Assembly (NCBI GenBank): GCA_963978895.1
Contig: OZ022241.1
Location: 9,591,356 to 9,655,355 of the forward strand
DNA from: Erpobdella octoculata
Taxonomy: Eukaryota; Annelida; Clitellata; Hirudinida; Erpobdellidae
Length of the DNA: 64,000 nucleotides
Direction: 5' to 3'
Shown: positions 46,934 through 57,520 of the stretch, in pieces
Position numbering within the stretch: the stretch's first letter is position 1
Layout of the letters: each line of letters begins with the position of its first letter
The notes under the pieces: generated by a model
Told to the model about the DNA's origin: nothing
What the model saw: the letters and a program-made list of their open reading frames with translations, nothing else
The model's database searches: none
Program-made: the position numbers and the translations under genes

Positions 46934-47957
46934 ATGGAGGGAAAGTTTAGCGAGAATTCCGGTGTATATATATATATTTATTTAATTAAAAGCTTAAATA
47001 TATATTTAGTTTTAATTGATGAATGATTGCGTTTTGTTTTAGATATAAAGTTATTCGAAATAAAAAAGCGCATCACCGATGCTTTTCAAACGTTCGACGT
47101 CGAATCCACTCAGAAAGTCGACATAAGGTGCACACCGTTGACGATGATTTTAAACAATTAATTATTTAAATCTGATAAACTTTAAGAATCAATTACGATG
47201 TTTTTTTAGAGAAATTGGAACTATCATTCGATCGTTGGGATGTTATCCAAGTGAAGCCGACTTGCTCGAAATTTATAGAGATGTATGTACTTCTGAGTAT
47301 ATACAATTAGAATCAGTTTTATCTTTAACTTTGGCACATTATAATTTCAGCTTGAAGACGAAGATTCACCTGGTTATGTAAAACAAGACAAATTTGTTAC
47401 TTTCATGGTTAAAGTTTTACTGGAAAATAAGTATGTAATTTATTTGTTTAAAGTTAATTTAATTTAAATATGCCAATAATTTAAATATGTTTACATTATT
47501 TTGCATTCTTCGACAGATTTAGACCGGCTTCAAAACTGGCATTGTTGACTGCTTTCAAAATTATCGATTCTGAAAACCAGGGCTTTATTACAGCAGAAAA
47601 AATGCAGAAACTTTTTATGGAAGAAGGTTTGTGAAATTTTCAAGTTTTGCATAAATTAAATTTATAATAAAACGTAGACCTTGGTCAGAAATGAACATTT
47701 GAATGAATTATAGTTTTCTGTTGTTTTTGTAAAAAAAAATAATGTCTATTTTGGTTTCTAAGAATAAAAACGTTTGATTTTATTGTTTACTTGAATTAGT
47801 TGAGATAATATTTGTTATTGATTTGTTTTTTACTAACCAATAAGGAGAGCCTTTTACGCACGATGAAGTTGATGAAATGTTCTCCGTAGCACTCAACATG
47901 GAGACCAACACTATTGATTACAATGATTATATTCTACAACTTTTAACCGAAGATTAA
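46934..47957 (+). CDS. EFCAB2: EFCAB2 / dynein regulatory complex protein 8
   Basis: Six exons (46934-46961, 47043-47127, 47210-47282, 47351-47430, 47517-47626, 47845-47957) encode 162 residues, the usual family length. The frame shows the family signature VDIREIGTIIRSLGCYPSEA, then VTFMVKVLLENKFRP, LTAFKIIDSENQGFITAEKM, EEGEPFTHDEVDEM and ETNTIDYNDYI. It is a calmodulin-like EF-hand protein. The loops are degenerate (for example the DSENQGFITAEK loop ends in Lys rather than Glu), so calcium binding is doubtful. The known family member is a subunit of the nexin-dynein regulatory complex of motile axonemes. A palindromic X-box just upstream fits cilia-specific control. The small exons (28-113 bp) have clean GT/AG sites. 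Confidence 0.95.
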
Positions 47958-48147
47958 TTTTTGATTTATTACGTGTATAGTGTTTGTTTGGCTTATATCA
48001 TTGGTTTTAAATTAAGGTGATATTTTTTGGGCGTTTATTGGTTAATTGAGAAATTTAAAGATTTCAATAAGCCCATTAATGGTCACTACCATACGGAAAT
48101 GCTAAAGTTTATGTTGCGTTTTCGCAACCGTAACCGTTAATGGGTTA

Positions 48148-48153
48148 AATAAA
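48148..48153 (+). terminator. Candidate polyadenylation signal of EFCAB2
   Basis: AATAAA in GGTTAAATAAATAATAAT, 190 bp after the stop, just where a long inverted repeat begins. Confidence 0.35.
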
Positions 48154-48235
48154 TAATAATTTAAGAAATTAAAGACTCGCTTTAATGAAATGTTCTAAAA
48201 AGCGTAAAAATGGGCGCAATCATTGTGATCGTATG

Positions 48236-48690
48236 AGTTAGAGTATACTGCACGGGCCGGGCCGTGATTTTAGAGTCTTCAGACAGGCCTGAAGTGAAGC
48301 CGGGCAGAGATATTTTCCAAGTATATAGGCATTTTAGGCTTGTAACAAGTAAACGAAAAAAACGAGTTTTTTAACACAAACTTTAATTTCAAATAAACTC
48401 GATTTAGAAATACGAAAAATGTTCAAATTAAATTTTTTGTTTAATTGAATCATGTATTGTCATCCAATATAAAGCTATGCTGGAAGTTTCAGCTTTCTAG
48501 CTAGTCAAAAAGCTGGTTAAATTTTACTTGCCAAATTTGCGTACAGAGAAAGCCACACACAAACACAAACACACGCAAACAGATATTGTACCCTAAATAA
48601 AAGTTTGTAAAAACAGACCAGGCATGAAATTTTGGCTTATGAAACGGCCGGGCTACGAAAAATCGGCCTGTGCCGTATACTCAAGTATGA
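48236..48690. mobile_element. GGGCCGG-family MITE (copy 4), interrupted
   Basis: Starts AGAGTATACTGCACGGGCCG and ends CGGCCTGTGCCGTATACTCA, imperfect inverted repeats of about 19 bp. Between AGGCTTGTAA (48348) and CAGACCAGGCATGAAATTTTGG (48618) it is split by the repeat 48349-48617. The left and right parts together align with 34011-34215. Confidence 0.75.
48349..48617 (+). mobile_element. Dispersed repeat AAGTAAAC..AAAACGAG (copy 2), nested
   Basis: Matches the reverse complement of 17817-18121: AAAACGAGTTTTTTAACACAA, GAATCATGTATTGTCATCCAA, CTAGTCAAAAAGCTGGTTAA, TTTGCGTACAGAGAAAGCC, a CA run and CCTAAATAAAAGTTTGTAAA. The right boundary is ambiguous by about 9 bp because TGTAAAAAC occurs in both the element end and the interrupted host. 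Confidence 0.75.
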
Positions 48691-48779
48691 GTGCAAAAGA
48701 AAAGTTACATTTACAATTAATTCTTCACTTTTTAGAACATTTCATTGAAGCGCGTCTTTAATTTTTTAAATTATTATTT

Positions 48780-49485
48780 TCTACTTTTAGTTTTTTGGAC
48801 TGCCACCCAGCGATTGTAATGAAAACTTTAGTCTATAAAGTATATCACAAGTGCTGGGCAATACTTTAAATACAAGTATTTTGTACTTGTATTTAAATTA
48901 CAATTTTGTTGACGTACTTGTAATTTTATTTTGATTACTTACTTTGATGTATTTGGTATTTTAAACTGTTATTTCGAAATATTTTTAGAAATACTTTCCC
49001 TCAATTTATATAACAAGAAACCGTACAAAACTTTGTTTTTAAAAATTTCTTATAATTTTTTAATTTGGCGACTAAAAATGTTTTGCAAAATATTTTTTGA
49101 TGATAGTAAGTCTATAAAATATAAAAACATTTACCACAGTCTTCTAAATACTTAATATGTGAAGTATGTGAAGATTGAAAATTTAAGAAACTTTCGAATC
49201 AATACGGAATAAACACATTTTTTATTAAAACTTTTCAATTTAAAAATTAAATGTCGCATATTTTTAAATAAACTGAAAGTTTGAAGTTCGTTTCTCTACA
49301 TAAAAATTGTAATTAAAAGAATTAAAGTTTTAATTGGTTTTATTCAACAATTCACTGAAATGTTCTCCAATCAATCTGAAAATATAATAGTGGTTTTTAG
49401 AACGTTACCGGATCACGTTTATTTTATTTTACTTTATTCAAAAACAGTTTTAAATAAACATTACATTTTATTTACTCTGTTTTTT

Positions 49486-49488
<3 letters not shown>
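48780..49488. other. AT-rich intergenic DNA
   Basis: No gene or recognisable element was found. Short TTTTGTACTTGTATTTAAATT / ACAAGTATTTTGTACTTGT direct and inverted stretches occur near 48870-48910. Confidence 0.6.

Positions 49489-49541
<53 letters not shown>
49489..49541 (+). repeat. TA microsatellite
   Basis: About 26 TA units, followed by ACAGACAAACAAACAAG. Confidence 0.95.
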
Positions 49542-49544
<3 letters not shown>

Positions 49545-49605
49545 CGGGGACAGACAAACAAACAAGCAGACAAGAAAGTGAGCTAATAATAAAAAATATT
49601 AAAAA

Positions 49606-49720
49606 TTTTTAAAACTTAAAACGTGGGGCGCCTTTCACTCAAACTAACCATCTGTTTTTTTAAACAGGATAGAACGCTTTTTTGAATATAAATGGCGCCC
49701 CACGTTTAAAGTTGTAAAAA
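49606..49720. mobile_element. 115-bp MITE with 27-bp TIRs
   Basis: The left arm TTTTTAAAACTTAAAACGTG then GGGCGCC (49606-49632) pairs with the right arm GGCGCCCCACGTTTAAAGTT then GTAAAAA (49694-49720), with 25 of 27 positions matching. The 61-bp loop has no open frame. Confidence 0.75.
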
Positions 49721-49924
49721 CTTATGGCTTGTTTGTTGAACGAATGTCCACAATTGATGCATGTCTCCATCAAGACATTTCTCACACAGCCAAGAAAAAA
49801 ATTATTTTTTTCTTTTCAGTTCATAAAAACGTGGTATTTTAAAAGGTTTTCTTAATATTTTATTTTCTTCTTTTCAGTGCATTAGAAAAGCGTGTATATA
49901 TATATATATATAAATAGGCAGTCA

Positions 49925-50062
49925 AAGAAGGTTTTTTGAAGAGCAAGCGGAAACGGGGAATCGACCGGTAGCGGAAGAGCAAGCGGGGAAGGAAACGGGA
50001 GCAAAAGAGAAAAACGATAGAAAAACTTCTAAAAACTCCGTCAACGCAGGGTACCCCGCTAG
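49925..50062 (+). mobile_element. Helitron-like 3' end (family A, copy 1)
   Basis: Purine-rich sequence leads into GATAGAAAAACTTCTAAAAA, then CTCCGTCAACGCAGGGTACC and CCGCTAG/T. It aligns with the end at 53600-53645 (AATAGAAGAGCTTCTAAAAA, CCCGGACAATGCGGGATAAC, CCAACTAG). The GGGTACCC palindrome before CTAG fits the Helitron terminal hairpin. Confidence 0.5.
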
Positions 50063-51084
50063 TTAAATTATAAAATCATTCGGAAATCTTTATGATTTTG
50101 CATAAATTAAAAATTAAAAAAAAATGTTTTTCTTATTTTTCATTTTTATCCGAACTTCAAAACCATTAATCGATCTGTTTTACTGCTCTTTGTTTTCGAG
50201 GTTTAAAGAAATTCCGGTATTCATAATGTAAACAAAACATCGAAAGTTTGTTTGGTTACTGTTTTTATGAGAATTTGTTGAGATTTCTGAGGAAGGAAGT
50301 TTTGTGCTTGACAAACAATATTAACAGCTTTCTCACAACCTTCTTAAAAGTTGGGTAGATGTGTCGCACCAGATGATTCGCAAAATTGTACTCAGATACT
50401 GGATACTATGCTAACCACTTGCCTGTTTTTGCAGGCAATGAAATCTCATGGGCAGGGTTATTGGTCAAGCTTCAGCTTTTTTAAAACCCAGCAATTCTAT
50501 TCACATACATGTATAACAAGATTGAAGTAAAACATAATTCATTCAAATGTGCAATAATGTGCACTTGACTGAAATCTAAATATAAAACTACAATAATATT
50601 TTTCATATGGGATCAACCCAAATTATAACCTCAATACTTAATTTCCAACAGCAAAAATGTTTTATTTGCTAATGTTTTATCTCTCAGACAGCTCTTTGGA
50701 ACACCTCAAAGTCTACCAGATTGTTTACGCGCTATAAAACCACCATTATTTCATTCACGGCTATTGGGAGACTTTGAAAAAAATCAGCGTCAGTAATAAA
50801 TTGTATGCAAACTAATTAAAAGTTTAAATTATTTTAATTTATAATTTAAAATCATTGAAATTGTGATTTTAATGTTTTGAAATCATATTTCGATGCGTAC
50901 AAATGATTTTTATTTTAAAATCACTCTTGAGTAAATAAATTTGATTTAAGATGATTTAAATGATTTGAAAAAATTTAACTCAATACTGCCCAAGCCCAAG
51001 AAAATAAATAAAACAATATTTTTATCAAAAAAATTTATTTGAAAATGTGAGAATAATTTAGAAAAAACTTTCTTATTGAAGAAA
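50063..51084. other. AT-rich intergenic DNA
   Basis: No coding frame or repeat was recognised. CTTGCCTGTTTTTGCAGGCAA near 50420 is a small palindrome. Confidence 0.55.
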
Positions 51085-51290
51085 TCCTAATCTAGTGTAT
51101 ATAGGTACAATTAGATACTAACTTTTATTACACGCCTGAGCGCAATAAATTCTTACGTGCACATCCATATCGTCTATACAAGGATATCTTGATATAACAA
51201 GATATCCTTGGTCTATACGACTAATTGCGTAAGAGTGACAGAATCAGTGAGTGAGTGAGTGAGTGAGTTAGTGACGTGGGCTACTATAAT
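51085..51290. mobile_element. MITE of the TAGCCC family (half copy) with hairpin insertion
   Basis: Shares GTGTATATAGGTACAATT, AACTTTTATTACACGCCT, TACGACTA..GCGTAAG and GACAGAATCAGTGAGTGAG with the right arm at 19850-19982, and ends GGGCTACTATAAT. A 33-bp hairpin lies inside it (51179-51211). Confidence 0.7.
51179..51211. repeat. Hairpin flanked by GTCTATAC direct repeats
   Basis: CAAGGATATCTTG and CAAGATATCCTTG are perfect 13-bp inverted repeats around ATATAA. GTCTATAC occurs immediately on each side, as an insertion with target duplication would leave. Confidence 0.75.
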
Positions 51291-51439
51291 TTAAAAATGA
51301 TTGACTCTTAAGACTACCAATTTTTAAGAAAATTGTTATTTTTGGAATAAAAAAATATAAAGGAGGGTCGTTCGTGGGGAGTACCACTGTATTTAATAGT
51401 AATATATTCATGGATGATGAGCTATTTTAAATTTGAATA

Positions 51440-52018
51440 ATTTGCTTGTTGGCTGGAGATCTAAGGAGCTTGGTTTGTCCGTCCCTGACCTTCTGTACGT
51501 ATGAAAGAACCAGAGGCCACGATAGAAAGCTGGTGACATCAGGTGCACACAAAGACTGCAGGAAGTATTTCTTTGGTAATAGAGTTATTCAGGAGTGGAA
51601 TAGATTGCCACAGTCGGTCGTGTCAGCTGGAGATAAATATACTTTTAGGATATTATTAGATGCTTTTTGGGGTGAAAAGGTTTATGAGTTGTGAAGACGG
51701 GGTTTTTAGATGTGTTTTATGTTTAGTTTTTGACCTGCCTCTAATTGTGTGACATTTTGCAATGTTTTTGGTTTGCTTGTGAGGTCGTGTTGGGTTTTAG
51801 ATAGGTTTTCTGTTTAATTGACACTATGTTTTCGGTTTGCATGTGATGTCGTGCTGGTTTTCTGATTACGTTTGAATTGATTCATTCATTGGTGGTGTTG
51901 ACAGTTTTCTTTTTTTTTCGGTTCTGTTCGTGTGGTTTTTTTTGTTTGTAATTCGGCAAGGAGTTATTTAACTCGTGTTGACAACATAATAATAAATAAA
52001 TAATAAATAATAAATAAT
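51440..52018 (+). mobile_element. 5'-truncated CR1-like LINE 3' end
   Basis: 51446-51694 encodes the C-terminal tail typical of CR1/Jockey-like ORF2 (TRGHDRKL, RKYFFGNRVIQEWNRLPQSV, SAGDKYTFRILLDAFW) and then a stop. A T/G-rich 3' region and an AATA/AATAA tail to about 52018 follow. Compare the 63085-63239 tail of the other LINE. Confidence 0.75.
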
Positions 52019-52785
52019 GTCAATTGTTGTCCACAAGTAGAAAGATTAAAAACTAGTTACCTTATATGCGAAAAAATCAATAATTTGATGTTAAAACTTA
52101 GATTAGTAAATGCTTAATTTTGTACTGTTAAGATTTACTTAAAGCAAAAATATCGTAGGTACAGTGCGCATGCAGAAAATGTTGAAAAAGACCAAATGCA
52201 GGTGAAAGGGGTCTCGAAAATGACCTCCAATAGGGTGCAGGTAATAACAATTGTGAACGAGGTTTCGTAATAGCAGAGCATTTTTATTTATTTTAACAAA
52301 CTTTTTATTGCATTTCATTTCAACAATGTTTTGTGTTTATAACACAGATGAGCAAAATAAATATTTACTAAGAATATGGTGCCATATTTTCTATCTGAAC
52401 ATGGCGTGAGTCCGCGTATTTTAAGGTCACAATTAAGTTACAATTACTGCAACTGAACTCTGTTTTTCAAGTTAACAGATGAAATCAGCAATTTCAATAA
52501 ACAACTTGCAGCTATTATTTTATTTTATTTTAATTTTATTACTTTTTGTCCCAAAATACGAAATAGGTAGTGGAGCATGCACCCACGTAAAATTTTCTTT
52601 GTCCACCCGCCATAGAATAAATTTATTTGTATTGCTTGGAAAAACAAATCAATCTACTCTACTTCTTTTGTCTTTTGGCACATTTATTATGTTTTTTGAT
52701 CGTTTTATGCATTAATGGTATTGTTAATGACCGCGATGTTTTAGTGACAAATTCTAAACATACGCATTTCACCGCAAGCCGACAA

Positions 52786-53645
52786 TCAATTTACATAAAA
52801 AGGCAATGTGTGTGTGTTCGCTTATCAAATCTGAACCGCTGGAGCAATCTAAACAAAATTTAGCCATGAGGCGCGTTAGAACTAGGGTAAGATTAGAACT
52901 TCTTAAACAGAAAATGAACTGACCCATTTTTTTTATTTGTTTAAAAGTTCACTTTTATTTATTTTATTTAATTTAATTTCCAAGAAATAATGCAATTTTT
53001 GAAAAAATTAACAAAAATTTTAACCAATGAAAGTAAGAAAGAAAAAACTTCATCGCTTTTTCAAAATAAATTTTGTTCTTGTATTTTTCACAAAATTTAA
53101 AAAATAATAAATATACAACTTTTTATAAAAAGTGTTTAATCTAAAAAAAAGAAAAAGAAAGAGGAAGGTAAAAGAAAAACAGTTTACATAGAAAGAGATT
53201 AGAATGAAAAAGAAAGATAAAAAACAACAAAATATATAGAGATAGATAGAGAGATATAGAAAAAAAGAGAGAAAGAAAAAAAAAGAAAAAATAATTAAAA
53301 GAACGACAAAAAGGGTGAAAACAGTCAAACAAAAATAGAAAAAAACCAAAAATATAAAGAAAAGAAGAAGAGAAAAAATAGAGAAATAGTTTGGAAGAAT
53401 AAAATACAAAAGCGTAAGAAAAAACGAGAGCTAGAAAAAAATAAGGAGAAATAGAAAGTGTAAAGAAGACGAGAGAGAGAGAGAGAGAAAAAAAAAAGAG
53501 TTAGAGAGAGAAAGGTGAAAGATGTCAAAAAAAGATAGAAAAAAGTAGAGAGAAAGATAGAGAGAAAAAAAGATAGATGAAAGCAAAAAAAACAGCAATA
53601 GAAGAGCTTCTAAAAAACCCGGACAATGCGGGATAACCCAACTAG
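52786..53645 (+). mobile_element. Non-autonomous Helitron-like element (family A)
   Basis: Begins A/TCAATTTACATAAAAAGGC followed by a GT run and CTGAACCGCTGGAGCAATCT, a Helitron 5'-type stretch. It ends CCCGGACAATGCGGGATAAC then CCAACTAG at 53645, matching 50062. The interior (53130-53600) is almost pure purine (GAAAGA, AGAGAGA). The base after CTAG is A, not the expected T, so the end call is tentative. Confidence 0.45.
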
Positions 53646-54589
53646 AAAATTCAATACTTAACGTGAAAATAGCATATATGTATTTGCAAGTACAAAAGGA
53701 ACGAGTTCATTTCCACGGACAAAAGTTTTTTTTTGTAGAAATCACTTTATTCATCAGTGTACAAAGAAGTCAGCTTTTATGCGTTAATTTGTAATGCTGT
53801 TATTTGTTGAAACAGATTTTTCCATGAAATAACAGTATTCTGTTTACCAGGGCCGTGTTTATATGTGGCAGGTCCCCTAAATAGAGCCTATTGGGCCACT
53901 ACCTCAGAAAAAAACGCTAAAAATGTGTCTATTCTCAAGCATATTGTCATTGTTCAAAACAATTTTTGGAAAGACTATCATCAAAGTATTCGATTATATT
54001 ATTGTAATTTATCGGTTGATGAAATTTTTTTTCAATGGACAACATAACCAAAATTGAAATATTTTGTTGCTCGTTTTTGTAAAAAAAAATTCACAAATTT
54101 ATATGCTGTTCTCAAATCATGTGTGAAATAGTTACAAAATGCTTTAATTAAATGCTGTTGTAATCGATGTAATTCATTAATTCTTAATCAGCTGCACAAT
54201 AAGTTGTCCAGATTTTCTGCCGAATTTCCCGAGATTTTTATTTCATAAGATAAAAATTGAGATCTTCAATTCTATTGAAATCTTTGTAGACTAATATCAA
54301 ACAGAAAAAGTTGAAGTTTTCTCAGCAAAAAATCTAACTTTCAATTTGTTTTTTTGCTTTTTTCATAAAAAATTTTCAGGTAACGAAATCGTTTCTCAAG
54401 CAAAACGTTTTCAAAACCTGCTTTTTCAGCCATTTCAGTTTCGACGACAGTGTCTTCAAAAGTTTTATCTCCCAATAACGTTGCAGAGATATTTATTACG
54501 TAGCTTTAATTTTAGTATTCACATGTCAATAATTGATGTCAGAGATTTCAAACTTCTGCTAGATTTATTGATTTGGAGCAAATTATAAA
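53646..54589. other. Unassigned AT-rich intergenic DNA
   Basis: Nothing was recognised. Short open frames at 53865-54047 and 54346-54588 show no domain or compositional signature. Confidence 0.5.
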
Positions 54590-55020
54590 ATAACTTCTTG
54601 TCATCCAATCAAGTTGAAATTTAAAAAATTTATAGAATGCTGCGGACTTTACATATTATTATTGATTAGACAAAATTTGAGTAAATTTTAAAACAAAATC
54701 AATTAAACCTTTATTTTTTTAAATTAAAAACTTTTTATAGTGAAACAAACCATTAATTTTTAATTTATTAAAAAACGATATTTAATTTTTAAATTTTAAA
54801 ACTTATTATAAAAAACCTTTGTATTCTATTTTGATTCAAATTTTTCTATATTTTAAATCCACACACACTTTACATGTTAAGTATTTAAAAAAGTGCTATC
54901 AATGTTTTGATATTCTATAGACTTACGATCATCTAAAAATGTGCAATCTATTTTTAGTTAAAAATAAAAAAAATTAATCAAAATTTTAAAATCGAAAAAA
55001 CCTTTTTAAATGACTGGTTT
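54590..55020 (+). repeat. Dispersed repeat of about 410 bp (copy 2)
   Basis: Same order of blocks as 14099-14510: CATCCAATCAAGTTGAAATTT, TGCGGACTTTACAT, TATAGTGAAACAAACCATTAA, TTTACATGTTAAG, ATCAATGTTTTGAT and CTATAGACTTACGATC. Confidence 0.6.
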
Positions 55021-55647
55021 TTGATCAAAAATGTCAAAATTGTTATTATTGAGGCGATGTAAACACATTTGCTATAAACCTAACATAATTTGATTAAATG
55101 CTATTGTAGTTTTTTTTAAGATTCTCTTCACCAGTTACTAAAAAATATTATATTTATAGCTAAGTTTATTTTCTGCCGAAAGGTACCTATGCATATTTCC
55201 ATTATTTCCATACATACAAACCAATTTTTCGTATCATATCACGCACACTGCCTGGGATGGAGGTAGTATAAAAAACTTTATAGTTTTTTTTTAATTTTAT
55301 TGAAAGTTTATCTCAAAGTTGAAATAAAAAGTAAAAGTTCTAGGACAAAAACAGTTTGTTTAAAATCTTTACGAAGGTGCCGCTACAGTGTACAGAGAAG
55401 CTAGAATAAAGTAAAATACTTTTGGTTGTTCACTCTCTACAACAACGTTTTAGCATTATTAAAAAACACTGATTGCATAAAACTGACTTCAATGAGAAGG
55501 TATATATGCTCTTTTTAAAGACATTAAGTATTCTGAAGATGTTAAAAATTTTGCAAAACGTTAACAGAACAATTAAAGTGTTAAAGTATTGTGCATCTGC
55601 TTAGTTAGTTTAAAATAAAATCAACATCTAAATATGTTTTTGTATCT

Positions 55648-55650
<3 letters not shown>
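55021..55650. other. Non-coding DNA 3' of the channel gene
   Basis: No feature was recognised. The minus-strand channel transcript should end in or before this region; a minus-strand AATAAA (TTTATT at 55296) is the only candidate signal noticed, and it is distant. Confidence 0.45.
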
Positions 55651-55737
<87 letters not shown>

Positions 55738-55760
55738 AATATATATATATATATATATGT
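55651..55760 (+). repeat. TA microsatellite abutting the channel stop codon
   Basis: About 50 TA units with a TTTATAAA interruption end 2 bp from the stop codon of the minus-strand channel frame, so the array begins its 3' UTR. Confidence 0.95.
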
Positions 55761-55762
55761 CA

Positions 55763-57520
55763 TCAAGTAGACGTTTTTACAAAATTTGTCTTTGATGGAA
55801 ACATGCAATCTTTAATAACTTCTAACAAACACATAAGAAACTCAATGAACTCCACGGCTGTCATCAAAGTAACTCCCAGCCATAAACTGAGACATCCACC
55901 AACCATACTAACAATTGAATCCCAAGTGAAAACAGCTGTATCAGTAACTGTTAAAGGTCTTGATTGAGTAAAGCTAAACGTAACCTGCAAAAAATTTGAT
56001 CTTATTCCATCTGATTTTTTGAAAAAATCATTCAACTCATCTTGAGTAATATTATTATTGTTGAATTCATCAATTGAAATAAGATAATTTTTGAAGTAAT
56101 TGTAAATCTTTGTTCCTGGAACCAAATTAGTTTTTACAAAATTTTCGAAAAAATATTTGTGCTGAGAAATATGTGGCCAATCGGGAAGGGTATGAACTGA
56201 TAAATCATAAAAGGTATCTTTACAAGAACTAATACACTTTGTTTCGCAAGTTTCTAGCAGAGTTATATTTAAAGTTTTTGAAACACAAATTATCTGCATT
56301 ACTGCTTTGGTGAGGTTTTGAAGTTCTGCCGTTGTATCAGAGTCGTCTACTTTTGAGGTCAATGACGTATTGCCACAAGTGTTAAACTCTTTCAGGAACT
56401 CTAATAGGTGTAGATTCACGCATTGGCACATTTCTGATAGCTTTTTCTGCATGCAGTAGTATAAACATGCTTGAGGGCTGTAGCGAATGTCAAGGGCAGA
56501 TTCTTTTATAAACTCAGTTTTTTCACAACCACCTTGAGAGTACGGCACATCCAAAATAGTCTTGATTTCCATCATCATACCAATAAGTGTGTTGGTTCCA
56601 GTGCTGAGATCAATTCCTTTAGACATATCTGTGAAAAAACCGGGTTCTCCAACAGCTACTTTTATTCCATTAGTTCGGAAAATCTTGTAAGGGTTGTAAA
56701 TATCATCTTGAAAAGTATTCAAAGTGTTTGTATAAAATATCATTGTCAGAGAATCAACTGTAATGTTACATGATTTGGGAAGCTGGTATCTGTAACATCT
56801 GTAGTAGCCTGGAGCCCAAACAGCAATTTCATTTAGCCGGCAACTATTACTTAGTATTAGTGATTCTCTGGCTTTGAACATTTGATATCTCATTAAAAAA
56901 GGAATGGTGCGATTCTTCAGTGCCCCATCTCTAGGAAGAGAAAACAAATAATCAGTTTGAACCGCTATACTTTTGAACTGAGAAATTGGCATTTCGGAGA
57001 TTTTTTCAATATACGTTTCATTAAGCAATTCTGTAAGGTTTGACATTTTCTTCTGATATTCTTTTTTTGTTAAAAATTTATCATAGTCAATTTCAGATAA
57101 CTCTGGCTGTAAAGTGCAAGCTATAATTGCTGGAAAAGTATTCGGCACATTTTGTTCTCCATAAGAAGTTTTATACGGATACGAAAAATATTTGTCATAT
57201 AAAGTCATCAACTGCCACATTACAAATCCTGCACATGATACAGTAACAGCAAACCACAGGAATTTAGAAAACAATCGTTTTGCTTTCATGATTTTTGAAA
57301 TTCCACGAATTGAAACATTTCCTAAAAAATTGACGGTTTCTTCTTTAATACGACTCATTATAAAATTTTTCAGTTTTACAAGTAATTTTAAGCCAAATAA
57401 ATCGGCTTTCCTGAAGACGATGGGATCCCCGTTGACATACAAACACAAGTTTAAATATGTATTAATCGCAGATTGCCTGCACACTTCAGTGATATATTTC
57501 CAGCATGTTGCAATAAGCAC
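55763..57520 (-). CDS. DEG/ENaC-family sodium channel subunit, intronless
   Basis: A single uninterrupted frame of 585 residues; a second in-frame ATG at 57358 would give 531. The layout is an intracellular N terminus, TM1 (about 83-107), the post-TM1 motif [10 protein letters not shown] (129-138), a large Cys-rich extracellular domain ([38 protein letters not shown]) and TM2 from about 536 with the degenerin signature [18 protein letters not shown]. These features define the amiloride-sensitive channel superfamily, trimeric plasma-membrane cation channels gated by peptides, acid or force; which applies here cannot be told. Oddities are Arg72-Gly73 in place of the near-invariant His-Gly gating pair, and GVT (549-551) in place of the usual GxS selectivity filter. 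The absence of introns contrasts with its neighbours and may reflect retroposition. Confidence 0.88.
   Translation of the reverse strand: MLIATCWKYITEVCRQSAINTYLNLCLYVNGDPIVFRKADLFGLKLLVKLKNFIMSRIKEETVNFLGNVSIRGISKIMKAKRLFSKFLWFAVTVSCAGFVMWQLMTLYDKYFSYPYKTSYGEQNVPNTFPAIIACTLQPELSEIDYDKFLTKKEYQKKMSNLTELLNETYIEKISEMPISQFKSIAVQTDYLFSLPRDGALKNRTIPFLMRYQMFKARESLILSNSCRLNEIAVWAPGYYRCYRYQLPKSCNITVDSLTMIFYTNTLNTFQDDIYNPYKIFRTNGIKVAVGEPGFFTDMSKGIDLSTGTNTLIGMMMEIKTILDVPYSQGGCEKTEFIKESALDIRYSPQACLYYCMQKKLSEMCQCVNLHLLEFLKEFNTCGNTSLTSKVDDSDTTAELQNLTKAVMQIICVSKTLNITLLETCETKCISSCKDTFYDLSVHTLPDWPHISQHKYFFENFVKTNLVPGTKIYNYFKNYLISIDEFNNNNITQDELNDFFKKSDGIRSNFLQVTFSFTQSRPLTVTDTAVFTWDSIVSMVGGCLSLWLGVTLMTAVEFIEFLMCLLEVIKDCMFPSKTNFVKTST

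Larger units (their letters stand above)
48151..48779. mobile_element. Outer MITE with 54-bp terminal inverted repeats, carrying nested insertions
   Basis: The left arm 48151-48204 (AAATAATAATTTAAGAAATT, AAAGACTCGCTTTAATGAAA, TGTTCTAAAAAGCG) is nearly the exact reverse complement of 48726-48779 (CACTTTTTAGAACATTTCAT, TGAAGCGCGTCTTTAATTTT), with about four mismatches. The arms enclose a GGGCCGG-family element, which is itself interrupted by a third repeat. Confidence 0.75.

Noticed and set aside
53050..53528. Phe/Leu/Ser-rich minus-strand frames
   Set aside because: Complement of a purine-only tract in a Helitron-like element; no real domain.
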